Below, in pieces: positions 28,301-37,169 of a stretch of DNA of 64,000 bases (position 1 is its first letter; every line of letters begins with the position of its first letter). Made by a program: the position numbers and the translations under genes. The notes below the pieces were generated by a model that worked only from the letters and a program-made list of their open reading frames with translations, was not told the origin of the DNA and did not search any database. The stretch is from Pycnococcus provasolii (taxonomy: Eukaryota > Chlorophyta > Pseudoscourfieldiophyceae > Pseudoscourfieldiales), in NCBI GenBank assembly GCA_049487715.1, contig CP150549.1, positions 186,001 through 250,000 of the forward strand. The letters are read 5' to 3'.

Positions 28301-30652
28301 GTGGAAGAGCAGACTCAAGAGGAGATTCGAGAGGAGAAGCAGAAGTACGTTCATGAGTACGTGCGCATGCTGGTCGACGCGTATCCCGACGCTGTATATT
28401 GCAAGGATCACGGTGGGCGCACCCCAATTGACATTGCCATCGGTATGGGTTCCAAAGGCAAGGACATCCTCGCAATCCTCCAAGCCTCGCGCTACTTTCT
28501 CGGCATGTACGAACTGCATGCCGGCGTCCCAGCACATCGCAGCCGCACGTGTGTGGTGATGTTTGCGACCGAGCATCCCGCCAAGACCCCGGTTGCGTTG
28601 AAGTTCATGCGAAGTCGCGAACAGTTTGATCGGGAGCTCCACTTCCGCCAGAACAAGGCTCTCGATTCCAAGCACGTGATGAACGTGATTCGCTCGCACA
28701 CAGCATCTGACGAAGACGATTTTGAGCCCTTCAATGCGTCCGTTAAGTCGTTCCTTGCTTCGCGCATCGACGATGCCTCGTCCATCCAGTGCTGCTTGGT
28801 CCTTCCTCGTGCTGACTTAGGCTTACACGCCGCGTTGGCTCACGAGCACTTCGCCGGCACGGACATCCTCAAGGTGCGACAGGTCGCGACGGACGTCGCG
28901 GTGGCCTTGCAACACGTTCACGAGCAAGGCTTCATCCACGGCGACGTCAAACCGCTCAACATCATGCAGTGCTTCAACCGCTACCTTTTGATCGATCTAG
29001 ACTGTGCGTGCCGCATTGGCGAGCGCTTCGGCACGAAGCAGCCGTCGACAGGGTTCTGTCCGCCGGAGATGGCGCGCGCCATTCTAGCCGACGACATGTT
29101 ATCGTACATCGCTTCGCCGACGTACGACATGTGGAGTCTCGGCGCATTGCTTTTTCTCCTGTACACCGGCCAGACGCTCTTCCACAACGAGATCAACGAC
29201 GACATTGCGCAGCACGACCAACTCATCGCTCTCGCCAACCAGTGGGATGAGAGGCGGCTCGAACAAGCCATCTCTGTTCCCGTATTTGCGGATGATGCGC
29301 GCGCAGAGGTGCTCGTTGACTTGATTCGCTGGTTGCTCCGCGCGGATGCGTCGGAACGCCCGCAGTCTGTGGCCGAGGCCCTTAAGCACTCTTTTTTCCA
29401 AGAGGATGTCTCGAAAGGCGTCCATGGTCTGCACGGCTCCGTTTCACCTGGGATCTTCGTGTCGCACTTCCAGGAGGGTGGTGGCGGCCCAACTGCACGG
29501 CAGCTCAAGCATGATCTCAGTGCCGAGCAGCGTTGGCTCGAGCGGCACATCTGGCTTGACGTGGATCAGAAGCACATCAACGAGGAGGCGATGAAGGCGG
29601 GCGTCAAGTCGCATCGCCACTTCCTCGTGCTGCTGACCAAGGGGTACTTCGAGCGGTGGTTTTGCAAGCTGGAGCTGCAAACGGCGATACAACATGAGCG
29701 CAAGATTGTTCTCGTGCACGAGACGCGCCCCGACCTCGGAGGCTATGCGAGCTTCGGCGACTACATATCCGAATTTAAAGAGCAGACGCAAGACGGTAAG
29801 CTGTACGCCGACTTTCCAGAGGCGAAGCAGATTTTCAACGTCGACTCAATCCCGCTGTACCATGAGGAGACGCTCGATCCCATCAGCATGAAGCGCATTC
29901 TTGCCCGGATCGATGTCGCAGAGCCTCCCTCGAATGCCGCGCTCCTTGCGGCTGCTATGCGCGTTCCCCAGGGTGCTCGACTCGCCGTTCTTTCTTCAGG
30001 GAGCGGCATGCGTCAAGCTGAAACGGCCATTGCTGACATGTGCCGCGTGTGCCCTACGATGACATGTACATCCTCCGTCGATGATGAATCGCATGTTGTG
30101 GTGGTGTTCATTACGCGAGGCGTTCCTGACAAATTTGGTGATCTCGTCGCTTCCTTGCGTGAGCAAAGCCGGTGCGTCATCGCGCTCTACCAGGTTGACG
30201 AGCGCAAGGGCTACGACGGCGTGCGTCACGAGGACCTTACGAGTGATGCTCGGTGGCAGTCTATGCCGACAATCCCATGGGTGGTGTACCGCGACTTTCG
30301 CGAGGCGGCGCTTGCACGGATTCTCGACACTCTTGCTACTAAGGCGGAGCGATCGGGCGTTTCGTTGGGAGCTGTACCGGGTGCAATGGCAGCAGATTCC
30401 ACGCGAGCTAGTGTGGAGGACATTGTTGATGACGACGTGCGCTCGCTGGACCTTGTGCAGCAGCTCGAGGCGGAACGCGACGCGCTTTCGAAGCGAGTGG
30501 CGCAGATGGAGTTCGCCTTGCGTAATCGCGAAATTGTGCTCAAGCGGCGTGAGCAGGGCGCGTGGCTTCTCCAGCGGCTCATCTGTGGCTGGAGCTCTGG
30601 TGGCTCATCTGTTGCGCCAGACTCAGCGCAGCGCGTCAGCCCACCATCCTGA
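25301..30652 (+). CDS. Ankyrin-repeat / protein kinase / TIR-like receptor protein
   Basis: 1783 residues from ATG 25301, which sits in a good context (CCCACCATG). Residues 60-1060 hold about 26 ankyrin-like units of 33-40 residues (LPLHHAAK, AEVVRMLLDAYPEGVKEKD), many nearly identical in DNA. Residues 1063-1368 are a kinase: VALKFM lysine, HGDVKPLNIM catalytic loop, DLD in place of DFG, and TYDMWSLGALLFLL. Residues 1383-1540 resemble a TIR domain: GIFVSHF, IWLDVDQKHINEEA, HFLVLLTKGYFERWFCKLEL and KIVLVHETRP, keeping the WCxxE-type Glu used by NAD-cleaving TIRs. A second alpha/beta segment (VVVVFITRG) and a coiled coil (1718-1753) end it. It is probably a cytosolic sensor or signalling protein; an immune-type role is inference. 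Confidence 0.8.
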   Translation: MSSDASADLSSLLQQALYSEALQVLISHPGRVSEALLTSHQSWWSTLPLEILRQILQLNPQAVKACENGRSAIHSAVEGRASAEIVQMIIEAYPEVFNEQRRGGVKPILHLAINRDASAEIVQMLLDADPEGIKIKNDTNSLPLHVAASSDASAETIQLLLDAYPEGIKIKDNMATPLATAARDASTEVVRMLLDAYPEGVKDQLMGCNLPLHGAAARDWKEAPNLEVVRMLFDAYPKGAKHRGDDGQLPLHDALWNQAPAEVVRMLLDAYPEGAKETHEYFKILPILLAALFAPPEVVRMLLDAYPEGVKEKDEQSGNLPLHLALANRVNKAEVVRMLLDAYPEGVEVKNNEGHLPIFGVAEAQAHAAGGGAEVVRMLLDAYPEGVKDKDESDRLPLHDAAGRQAPVEVVRMLIDAYPEGVEETDQDDALPLHYAVEAKAPAEQDTAEDKAPAEVVRMLMDAYPEGVKVKNKNGNLPLHGAVANEAMPTEVVRMLLDAYPEGVKEKNKDDALPLHHAAKSKAPAEVVRMLMDAYPEGVEEKNKDDALPLHHAAKSKAPADVVRMLLDAYPEGVKEKDEDSFLPLHHAAKFRAPAEVVRMLLDAYPEGVKEKDGDDHLPLCLALEREASAEVVRMLLDAYPEGINERDKDDHLPLHLALERTVPAEVMRMLLDAYPEGVEEKNKDDALPLHHAAKFQATAEVMRMLLDAYPEGAKVRNKSGVLPLHVILACNGYRYNKYASAKVVRMLVDAYPESVKEKDENDHLPLRLALKHKKPAGVVGVLVDAYPEDVTDKDGSDRLFLHYALEQRNSAEVVGVLVDAYPEGVKETDEKGNLPLHCAAKYIVSNEQDVVRILMDAYPEGAKVKNNEDRLPIHYAAQNHMPPEVVRMLLDAYPEGAKMNGRGYLPLQCTNWEDAHPVKVRMLLDAYPESAKQKYDSGDYRLGETLPFFHAIVKMAHPETVRVLLDAYPDGAKEPLLNEENHDPEDGPFIGGTLPLHFCVEEQTQEEIREEKQKYVHEYVRMLVDAYPDAVYCKDHGGRTPIDIAIGMGSKGKDILAILQASRYFLGMYELHAGVPAHRSRTCVVMFATEHPAKTPVALKFMRSREQFDRELHFRQNKALDSKHVMNVIRSHTASDEDDFEPFNASVKSFLASRIDDASSIQCCLVLPRADLGLHAALAHEHFAGTDILKVRQVATDVAVALQHVHEQGFIHGDVKPLNIMQCFNRYLLIDLDCACRIGERFGTKQPSTGFCPPEMARAILADDMLSYIASPTYDMWSLGALLFLLYTGQTLFHNEINDDIAQHDQLIALANQWDERRLEQAISVPVFADDARAEVLVDLIRWLLRADASERPQSVAEALKHSFFQEDVSKGVHGLHGSVSPGIFVSHFQEGGGGPTARQLKHDLSAEQRWLERHIWLDVDQKHINEEAMKAGVKSHRHFLVLLTKGYFERWFCKLELQTAIQHERKIVLVHETRPDLGGYASFGDYISEFKEQTQDGKLYADFPEAKQIFNVDSIPLYHEETLDPISMKRILARIDVAEPPSNAALLAAAMRVPQGARLAVLSSGSGMRQAETAIADMCRVCPTMTCTSSVDDESHVVVVFITRGVPDKFGDLVASLREQSRCVIALYQVDERKGYDGVRHEDLTSDARWQSMPTIPWVVYRDFREAALARILDTLATKAERSGVSLGAVPGAMAADSTRASVEDIVDDDVRSLDLVQQLEAERDALSKRVAQMEFALRNREIVLKRREQGAWLLQRLICGWSSGGSSVAPDSAQRVSPPS

Positions 30653-31198
30653 CCTTGGCGCTCCGCGCGAGCACGCCGGTCCCTCGCTGCGCCTGCCCCG
30701 CCTCTTCCAGCGTTAAGGTGTTCGAAACCCTGTCTGTAGATTATCCATCTCTCTCCTCTTCTGAACTTGGAGATGGTGATATTTATTGTAATATTCCTAT
30801 CCTTGCGTGCCTTCGCTACAGTATTCCTATTCTCTTGCTCATCCCCACCTATGGCTACGCGCTCCTACCATAGTCTGCTCCTACCTACAGTAGAGCTTAC
30901 GTCTCATAGACTACCACGTAGATACATGTAGACACACACACACACACACACAAGCCCGTAGCGCTCTTAACCTTAGGATCGTATCGTAGATCTCTGACGG
31001 TAAGGAGAATGCGTCGTCTCTGGACTTTGGACTTTTGATTTTACGGCCGATGGCCAGGCGTGCCTTGTCAAACTTCCGCCCTCCTTCATTGCCAGGGAAA
31101 CTCAAGCAGACATATCGGAAGAATGAATGCCGTGTCTCAAACAAACTCGGCGGAAAGTGGAAACGTTAGTCATTGTTTTACAAACAAACAAAAGCAAT
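30653..31198. other. Convergent intergenic region
   Basis: About 550 bp between convergent stops. It includes (AC)n at 30932-30951 and several short A/T-rich blocks but no ORF with coding character and no RNA gene that I can support. Confidence 0.5.
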
Positions 31199-32872
31199 TC
31201 AACCATCCTCCTCGTCCTCGTCCATATCATCTTCGGACGAGTCCTCCTCCTCCTCCTCCTCCTCTTCTTCTCCGTCGTCATCTCCTCCTCCTCCTCCTCC
31301 TCCTCCTCCTCCTCCTCCTCCATCATTAGCAACAAGTTGATCAAGCTCCGCCTCCACCTCTGCGTCCGTTCTCGTGATGAGATCACTGATGCGCCAGATC
31401 TGCATCGTGCTTCCGCCATTCGCGCCGCTGTCATTCGACATGGACATCACAGTCCATGGGTCGTTCGGGTCGAATTGGAAGTCCACTACCTCATCACTCG
31501 GATGGCCGGCGTGGCAGAAGAGTACGCCGCTGGAGTTGGCTCGGCTGGGATAGGTTGCCGGCGCCGGAGCCTCCACCGATGGCGAGGCTGCGCCCTGCTG
31601 CTGGAAGGCGGACGGCATCTGGGAGCCACCATTCTGCCGCTGCTTCTCTGACATCTCCCACACGTACAGAAGTCCATCCTCGCCGGAGCTCGCAAGCACG
31701 CAAGGATCCGTCGGATGCCACGACACGCGAAGCACCGACGCGGTGTGCTTCTTGAACTGTGCCACGCAATTCGCGGCGGACATCAGGCCTGCCATGCGTA
31801 TGTCAAACACCTTCACGACGCCGTCCGCGCCGCCCGTGGCAATTTTCGTGTCGTCGACGGTGCACCAGTCAATGCACTGAGCGTCATCGTTGTGCGCACC
31901 CTTGACGTGAATTGCGGCGCACCGAGGGTTGCGCACATCTAGCACGCACATCGCCCGATCATCCGCAACGCTCGCCAAGAGCTTCGCATCCTTCGGGTGA
32001 AATACGACATCCTCCACCGTCTTTTTATGCAGACCACAGAATGATGCCATTGGCTGCAGTGTGGTGGTTGAAAATGCCGCCGCTGCGCCCCCCGCGCCGC
32101 CGCCCGCCGAGCCCAGCGCATCCTCGAGGTTCCAGACGAGCACGGCGGCGTCTTGTCCGCCACTCGCGACGCGCGGCGCTGTTGGTGACGCGGCGAGTGC
32201 AAACTGCGCGACGTCCGTGTGCCCTGCCAGCGTTAGTGTCGGCACGTCAGGTTTTCCGCCGCGCGCGTCGAGGTCGGCCGCGCCTTGCAGTCCCCCGAAC
32301 GCCGCCGTATCCCACACGTAGACTTCCTTGACATCCGTTTGCGTCGCGACGACGTGCGGGTGCGTGGGAAGCTCTCTGATTCGGTTCACCTCGCCTGGGT
32401 GTACGATGGTTTTTTCGACGCGTAGGCTCCGGCACTTTCCGCGAAGCTGCAGCGTGCTGGCGCACTCGACGGTGTCCGACGTCCTTGCCTTGGGCACGGC
32501 GGCAGTTGCGACGAGTATTGTGTTGGGCAGTCCGCAACCCTCGGTGACTTGCTCGGAGAGGTAGATGCGTCGATACGAGAGCGTATTTGGGGACAGATCC
32601 GCTCGTTGCGCGGCTGGTGCGGCAGCGGCAGCGGCAGCGGCGGCGGCGGGAGCCGACGCCGACATTTCGTGAACATGCGAAGTTCGTCGCTGTCGCTCTG
32701 TGTCCTCCGCGACGAGATCCCCAAACCTGCACGAGAGGCACGGCCATGCGAGGTTGTGCGAGAGTATGGTATCATACATGACTGGCACGGCGTTTCTGAA
32801 CCTGTTCCACCTGCTTCGCGTTTCTGCGGACAGGCCTGCGTTGTCGCCTGCGGGCGATGGCGGGGGCGCCAT
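31199..32872 (-). CDS. WD40 histone-binding protein of the FVE/MSI4 (RBBP4/7-like) class
   Basis: 557 residues from MAPPPSPAGD. The N-terminus has the family's histone-H4-binding helix signature, VPVMYDTILSHNLAWPCLSC (MSI4/FVE: PILYDW...HNLVWPSLSCRW). Then follow YLSEQVTEGCGLPNTILVAT, IVHPGEVNRIRELP and about six WD40 blades (ATGGADGVVKVFDIR, LASSGEDGLLYVWEM, FCHAGHPSDEVVDFQFDPND, MQIWRISDLI). The C-terminus is a Gly run followed by an acidic tail. In plants FVE/MSI4 acts in histone deacetylase and CUL4-DDB1 complexes that repress chromatin. Insertions within the blades (Ala-rich and Gly-rich) are specific to this protein. The start is the first ATG giving a family-like N-terminus. Confidence 0.88.
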   Translation of the reverse strand: MAPPPSPAGDNAGLSAETRSRWNRFRNAVPVMYDTILSHNLAWPCLSCRFGDLVAEDTERQRRTSHVHEMSASAPAAAAAAAAAAPAAQRADLSPNTLSYRRIYLSEQVTEGCGLPNTILVATAAVPKARTSDTVECASTLQLRGKCRSLRVEKTIVHPGEVNRIRELPTHPHVVATQTDVKEVYVWDTAAFGGLQGAADLDARGGKPDVPTLTLAGHTDVAQFALAASPTAPRVASGGQDAAVLVWNLEDALGSAGGGAGGAAAAFSTTTLQPMASFCGLHKKTVEDVVFHPKDAKLLASVADDRAMCVLDVRNPRCAAIHVKGAHNDDAQCIDWCTVDDTKIATGGADGVVKVFDIRMAGLMSAANCVAQFKKHTASVLRVSWHPTDPCVLASSGEDGLLYVWEMSEKQRQNGGSQMPSAFQQQGAASPSVEAPAPATYPSRANSSGVLFCHAGHPSDEVVDFQFDPNDPWTVMSMSNDSGANGGSTMQIWRISDLITRTDAEVEAELDQLVANDGGGGGGGGGGGGGDDDGEEEEEEEEEDSSEDDMDEDEEDG

Positions 32873-33216
32873 GATGAGCTGAGGTGCGACCGACCGATGA
32901 TGGAAACACCGCAAACACGGGGGGGGAGGCTTTTTATTAGGGCACCGGGAGGTGGTAGGGTACTTCCTACCGGGTACCAAAACCAGAGAGGAAAGAGAAT
33001 AGAGATAGATGATCCAAGAAAGAGAGGATCAGCATCAGCTGATCAGGGGAGAGGGCACGGGGGCGGGAAAAACGAACCCTAACCCTAACCCTAACCCTCT
33101 CCCATATACCCTAACCCTCTCCCGTAAATGCCCTAACCAATGGGAATGTGAATGGTGTGAATGGACGACCGTTGGACAAAGTAGAGTACGTTCCATTACT
33201 GAATGAGAGATCTCAG
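32873..33216. other. Intergenic region with telomere-type repeats
   Basis: 5' of the FVE-type gene and 3' of the U5-40K gene. It contains four tandem CCCTAA units (33075-33098) and scattered further copies to about 33138. No gene is seen. Confidence 0.6.
33075..33138. repeat. Interstitial telomere-type repeat (CCCTAA)n
   Basis: Four tandem units, then ataccctaaccctct and atgccctaacc, a partly degenerated array. Confidence 0.85.
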
Positions 33217-34432
33217 CTATGCACTGCTCTCGTCAACAAGCGGGCCGAGCATGATCACCCTGTCCTGTCCACCGCTCGCCACCATGGGCTCGCTCGGGTG
33301 GAAGTCCACGGCGTTTACCGACCCCTTGTGTCCCGCAAGGCGAAACACGGACGCGCCTGTTGTTGCGTTCCAGATATTTAGGCACCTGTCACTCGAACCC
33401 GCGGCGATGAGCACGTCGCCAGACACGTATGAAGCGTCTATGTCGCCGTCGTCCGAAGGACGTTCGCCGCCGTCGTCGCCGTCGCTCCACGTTGGCGGTG
33501 GCACGTGCACCGCCCCTGTCGACGCGTCGCGACGCCATTTACTCCATGCGCAGCGAAGCATATTGCGCTCAAATCCGTGCGTGTGCCCCTCAGCCACCAT
33601 CGTACATCTCTGCTTCGGAGCAAAGCTGCGCACGTCCCAGACTCGCAAGGTCTCGTCCATCGCGTTGGACAGGAAGATAGCTTCCCTCCGCATCCGTCTG
33701 CATGTCCGTGATGGCGTCCGCGTGGCCACGCATGGTGCGACACAGCTTGCCCGCACGCAGGTCGTACGTGCGGATGTCGCCGTCCAGACTTCCTGTGTGC
33801 ACCATATCGCTCGCCGGCGCCATGGCGCACGCTAGAACCTGGTAGTCTTCCTCGAAGGTGGCGACGCTCTCTCGTTGCCTTGTGTCCCACACCTTCGCGG
33901 TACCGTCGTCGCTGGCACTCACGGCGAGCTGCGCACCGTCTCGCGGCGACACGTCCACGGCGTGCACAAACGACGCGTGTTCCGTGAACTTGCGCACTGA
34001 CTTCGCGGCGCTGGCATCCCAAAGGCGCAGCGTGTTGTCCGGGCTTGCAGTGATGAGCTGCTGTCCGTCTGGCATCCAGCGCACGTCCAGTACGGCATTT
34101 TTGTGCCCTCTCAGCTCCACGAAGCTTGCGCAATCTTCCGTCGTCCTCCACAGCAGCACCGTTCTGTCGTGGCTAGCACTCGCGAGAGCCGTGCCGTCCG
34201 GACTGAACTTTACGCAGTACACCGCCTGCGCGTGTCCTTCGAGTCGCATGGTCGGAGGTGCAGCCTCTGGTGCTGCAGAGGCTCCCGACACGTACGTCGA
34301 CAGCGCGGAGGACGTCACACGCTGGCGTTTTCCTTTTCCAGGCGCATCTGACGCGTTGTGGAGTGCGAGCTGTTTATTTCTGTACGCGTCGTCGTCGTCG
34401 TCGAACTCGTGCGGACGCTTAGGCGCCTGCAT
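33217..34432 (-). CDS. SNRNP40: U5 snRNP 40-kDa WD40 protein, with an apparent 1-base frameshift
   Basis: From ATG 34432 (MQAPKRPHEFDDDDD) the seven-bladed WD40 protein matches U5-40K/Prp8-binding protein: RLEGHAQAVYCVKFSPDGTA, LLWRTTEDC, ELRGHKNAVLDVRWMPDGQQ, ASPDNTLRLWDA and MRGHADAITDMQTDAEGSYL. Near 33672 the frame breaks. Dropping one of the paired G bases (plus strand, 33672-33673) restores LLSNAMDETLRVWDVRSFAP and continues to LAGHKGSVNAVDFHPSEPMV and the natural end at 33217. No GT-AG intron explains the break. It is either a sequencing/assembly indel or a recent lesion. The protein is part of the catalytic U5/tri-snRNP core and acts in pre-mRNA splicing, so loss would be surprising. 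Confidence 0.88.
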
Positions 34433-34777
34433 ACCTTTCTTTGATGGCAACTGTGTACGCGCAGGTGTATCTATCTTACCAATCGCGAAAGGGAGGGAGA
34501 CCTGAGAGGGGAGGTTGGTTGGGCGCAGACAGGTGGGTTGGGTTGGTTTGGTTTCGGCGACTGACTGCGCCGCCGCCAAGGCACAAAGGGCGGCCTACCT
34601 TAACCCTAACCCTAACCCTAACCCTAACCCTAACCCTAACCCTAATCCGCTCGCTCAGCCCTGATTGATAGCTCTGGTGTTTTCAAAAAAAAACGAAAAC
34701 ACTCAAAAGATTTTCGTCGTCGTCGTCGTCGTCGTCAAGAGCGGTCAACCCGAACCAGGGCTCTTTGCGCTCGAAAC
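34433..34777. promoter_or_regulatory. Divergent promoter with (CCCTAA)n
   Basis: 345 bp separate the ATGs of U5-40K (minus) and the Kelch gene (plus). 34600-34646 is about 7.5 perfect CCCTAA units. A (GTC)n stretch precedes the Kelch ATG. In plants short AACCCTAA teloboxes act in promoters of translation and housekeeping genes; the same role here is inference. Confidence 0.5.
34600..34646. repeat. Interstitial telomere-type repeat (CCCTAA)7
   Basis: Uninterrupted TAACCC repeat of about 7.5 units in the U5-40K/Kelch divergent promoter. Confidence 0.95.
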
Positions 34778-36511
34778 ATGTCCGCGGCCGCGTCGTCGTC
34801 GGGGCAGCACGCTCCTCCGCAAACCTCCGTCCACTTAGCGAGCCAGAGTACAACCCCGGCCGCCAGCTCTGCATCCGCCGGCGTTCACTTCTCTCCAGCT
34901 CAAGCGATGTCTCAGGGGGCGGCGGTGCCCATATCGTCGTCTCAGGGGGCGTATCAGAACGACAATGGGTTGGATGCCGCACAGCACGGTGCGATGCAGC
35001 TCGCGCAACTATCACAGCAGCCAGGCATGATGGGGGGTGTCGGCCTGCCCATGATGCAAGTCAACATGGGAACAGGAAGATTAGTCGCGGCCATGGAACA
35101 CCTCGACCGCATCGTCGGCGCGTTCGCGGACGACATGGGACGTTCGGTGGCGCAGATCAGAAGCGAAATCAACGCGGAGAGAGAAATGGCCATGCTCGAG
35201 GTGGCGCAAACACAGTCAGCCGTCGAGGCGGCGAGGCAGCAGCTCGCTTCCGACAGGAGCGCTTTTCACCTGCAGGTGAAGCAGCAGCAGGCGCACCTCG
35301 AGAGCGCGTGGGCTGAGCTCAGGCAAGCGCAGGAGGCGTTGCAGGCTGACGCAAACAGGCTACACACGCGCGCGGCGGAGACAGACATATCCACTGAGGT
35401 GGCACGGCAGCTTGCCGTGCACCAGCAGAGCCTTGCAAACCTTGCACTCGTGCAGCAGACGGGCGCGCTCGCCGGACTTGGCGCCACGCCCACGCCTGGC
35501 GGCGCGGGCGTGGTCGGAGGAGCAGTTGGCGAGCGTGGCACATCTGTGGACCGCACCGCAAACTCCAATGCCATCGCTCGTGTAGGCGCGGGCGCCGAGG
35601 ATGCAACGCCCGGCCTTGGCGCGAAGGAGATCTTCGCCGTGGGTGGCTTGCAGAAGGCGAACACGCCTCTCGACAGCGCGGAGGTGTGGAAGCGTACGGT
35701 GCGAACATGGGAGCCCATACCAAGCATGCAGCTGAATCGCGGCTACCTTGGCGTGGCCTTAAGCTGCGGCAAGGTGTACGCGGTTGGAGGCAGCGACGGG
35801 TCGACGACGCTCGACAGCGTGGAGGAGTACGACCCGAGCCTGAACCTGTGGTACGAGGTGGCGAATCTGGACACTCCGCGCATATGGTGCGGGTGCGCAA
35901 CTGTGGAGACGACGGTATTCGCCGCAGGAGGTTACGACGGCCGTGAGTACCTGGGAAGCGTCGAGAGCCTGCAGTGCCTTGGTGGCAGTGCGTCGGAGGG
36001 TGGGACGCGTGCCTCGTGGCAGCCTGTTGCGTCGATGATCACCAACAGAAGCACGTTTGGCATGTGCACGCTGAAAGAGAAGATCTACGCCGTCGGGGGC
36101 TTCCAGGCGCCGTCGTACCTCAACAAGGTGGAGGGTTACGATCCACGTGCGAACCACTGGTACACGTGTGAACCACTCGAGCAGGGTCCACGCCGCGACC
36201 TCGGGCTTGCCGCGCTCGAAGAACTGGGCTGCATTTTCGCAATCGGCGGCTACGACGGGCAGCAGTGCCTGACTCGCGTCGAGACGTACGATCCGAGGGA
36301 GGACAAGTGGCGGCAGGCGGCGCCTTTGCCCGAGCCGAGGCAGCTGCTTGCCGCCTGCGCGGCTCACGGCTGGGTGTACGCTCTCGGAGGCTTCGACGGC
36401 CGCAAGACGTGCGACAGCGTGTTTGCCTACGACGTGCGAATCGACAAGTGGCTCACGCACCAGACGATGGGCAACGTTCGCCTTGGCCTCGGCGCGGTTG
36501 CTTTCCTGTAA
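34778..36511 (+). CDS. Coiled-coil and Kelch-repeat protein
   Basis: 577 residues. Residues 1-100 are Ser/Ala/Gln-rich and disordered. Residues 100-225 form a coiled coil (AEREMAMLEVAQTQSAVEAA). From about 281 to the end there are six Kelch blades, each with the GG...Y...W signature: EIFAVGGLQKANTPLDSAEV, KVYAVGGSDGSTTLDSVEEY, VFAAGGYDGREYL, IYAVGGFQAPSYLNKVEGY, IFAIGGYDGQQCLTRVETYD and VYALGGFDGRKTCDSVFAYD. There is no BTB/BACK domain, unlike animal KLHL proteins. The propeller presumably binds a protein partner; the coil may dimerise it. TGTAA overlaps the stop (36507-36511). Confidence 0.82.
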   Translation: MSAAASSSGQHAPPQTSVHLASQSTTPAASSASAGVHFSPAQAMSQGAAVPISSSQGAYQNDNGLDAAQHGAMQLAQLSQQPGMMGGVGLPMMQVNMGTGRLVAAMEHLDRIVGAFADDMGRSVAQIRSEINAEREMAMLEVAQTQSAVEAARQQLASDRSAFHLQVKQQQAHLESAWAELRQAQEALQADANRLHTRAAETDISTEVARQLAVHQQSLANLALVQQTGALAGLGATPTPGGAGVVGGAVGERGTSVDRTANSNAIARVGAGAEDATPGLGAKEIFAVGGLQKANTPLDSAEVWKRTVRTWEPIPSMQLNRGYLGVALSCGKVYAVGGSDGSTTLDSVEEYDPSLNLWYEVANLDTPRIWCGCATVETTVFAAGGYDGREYLGSVESLQCLGGSASEGGTRASWQPVASMITNRSTFGMCTLKEKIYAVGGFQAPSYLNKVEGYDPRANHWYTCEPLEQGPRRDLGLAALEELGCIFAIGGYDGQQCLTRVETYDPREDKWRQAAPLPEPRQLLAACAAHGWVYALGGFDGRKTCDSVFAYDVRIDKWLTHQTMGNVRLGLGAVAFL

Positions 36512-36605
36512 TAACATCACAACGACCACTACCGTTCAAACTAAAATTTCTAGACAAAAAAATATGCCACGCGACAATTACACTTTCACTGTTTATATAA
36601 CGTCC

Positions 36606-37169
36606 TTATTGCTCGCCGACGTCGTATCCGAACAGGCTAACATCACGCTGCACGCAGTGCACGTTGAGGGTTGCGAATCCGGCACCCTGCACGCGTGTGA
36701 GGTGCTTACCAGGCCCACCCTTCGCTGGGAAGGCTGGGTCTGCGTACTCCGCGGGCAGGCCCGTGAGCCATCCGAAGAACTGCTGTAGCAAGCTAGCGCT
36801 GACTGGCCTGTACAGCCGCACCTTGACTGTGTGGTTACCCGGCTGCATGGGCAGGTGCACCGCGCCGTACCCTCGCACGACGTCCCTCCCAAACGCGTCG
36901 ATTCCGTAGACGCTGAGCACGATCTGCGGCCATCCAAACGCGTTTGTGCTTTTGAACGTCGCGTCGACGGGGAAGTTCCACACGAGCCTTTCGTCGACGC
37001 CGGACGTTTTTCGCGTCACCTGCGTGACCCCCTCCTCCACCCCGTCGACGAACGTCCAGTCGTCGCCTGAGACGAACATGAACTTGCAGTACGCGTTGTC
37101 GCAGTTGGGTATTTCCGCGCCCTCGAGCTGTCCTGAGGCGAGAAGCGTGAAGCTCACGGGCTCCTCCAT
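36606..37169 (-). CDS. B9D1: B9 domain-containing protein 1 (ciliary transition zone)
   Basis: 187 residues from MEEPVSFTLLASGQLEGAEI. The whole length is one B9 (C2-like) domain: DNAYCKFMFVSGDDWTFVDG, EEGVTQVTRK, LVWNFPVDATFKSTNAFGWP, QIVLSVYGIDAFGRDVVRGY, GAVHLPMQPGNHTVKVRLYR and a C-terminal strand ending DVSLFGYDVG. This is a close, full-length match to B9D1/MKSR1. With B9D2 and MKS1 it forms the B9 complex of the ciliary transition zone, so the organism builds a cilium or flagellum. The longer open frame upstream is low-complexity and was not included. Confidence 0.93.
   Translation of the reverse strand: MEEPVSFTLLASGQLEGAEIPNCDNAYCKFMFVSGDDWTFVDGVEEGVTQVTRKTSGVDERLVWNFPVDATFKSTNAFGWPQIVLSVYGIDAFGRDVVRGYGAVHLPMQPGNHTVKVRLYRPVSASLLQQFFGWLTGLPAEYADPAFPAKGGPGKHLTRVQGAGFATLNVHCVQRDVSLFGYDVGEQ

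Noticed and set aside
31102-31651. Ser-rich plus-strand ORF and Glu-rich minus ORF near 31.2 kb.
   Set aside because: They arise from the (TCC)n tract that encodes the acidic tail and Gly run of the FVE-type WD40 protein.
34600-34646. Chromosome end or telomere.
   Set aside because: The arrays are only 3-8 units, lie between intact genes, and occur in both orientations along the window.
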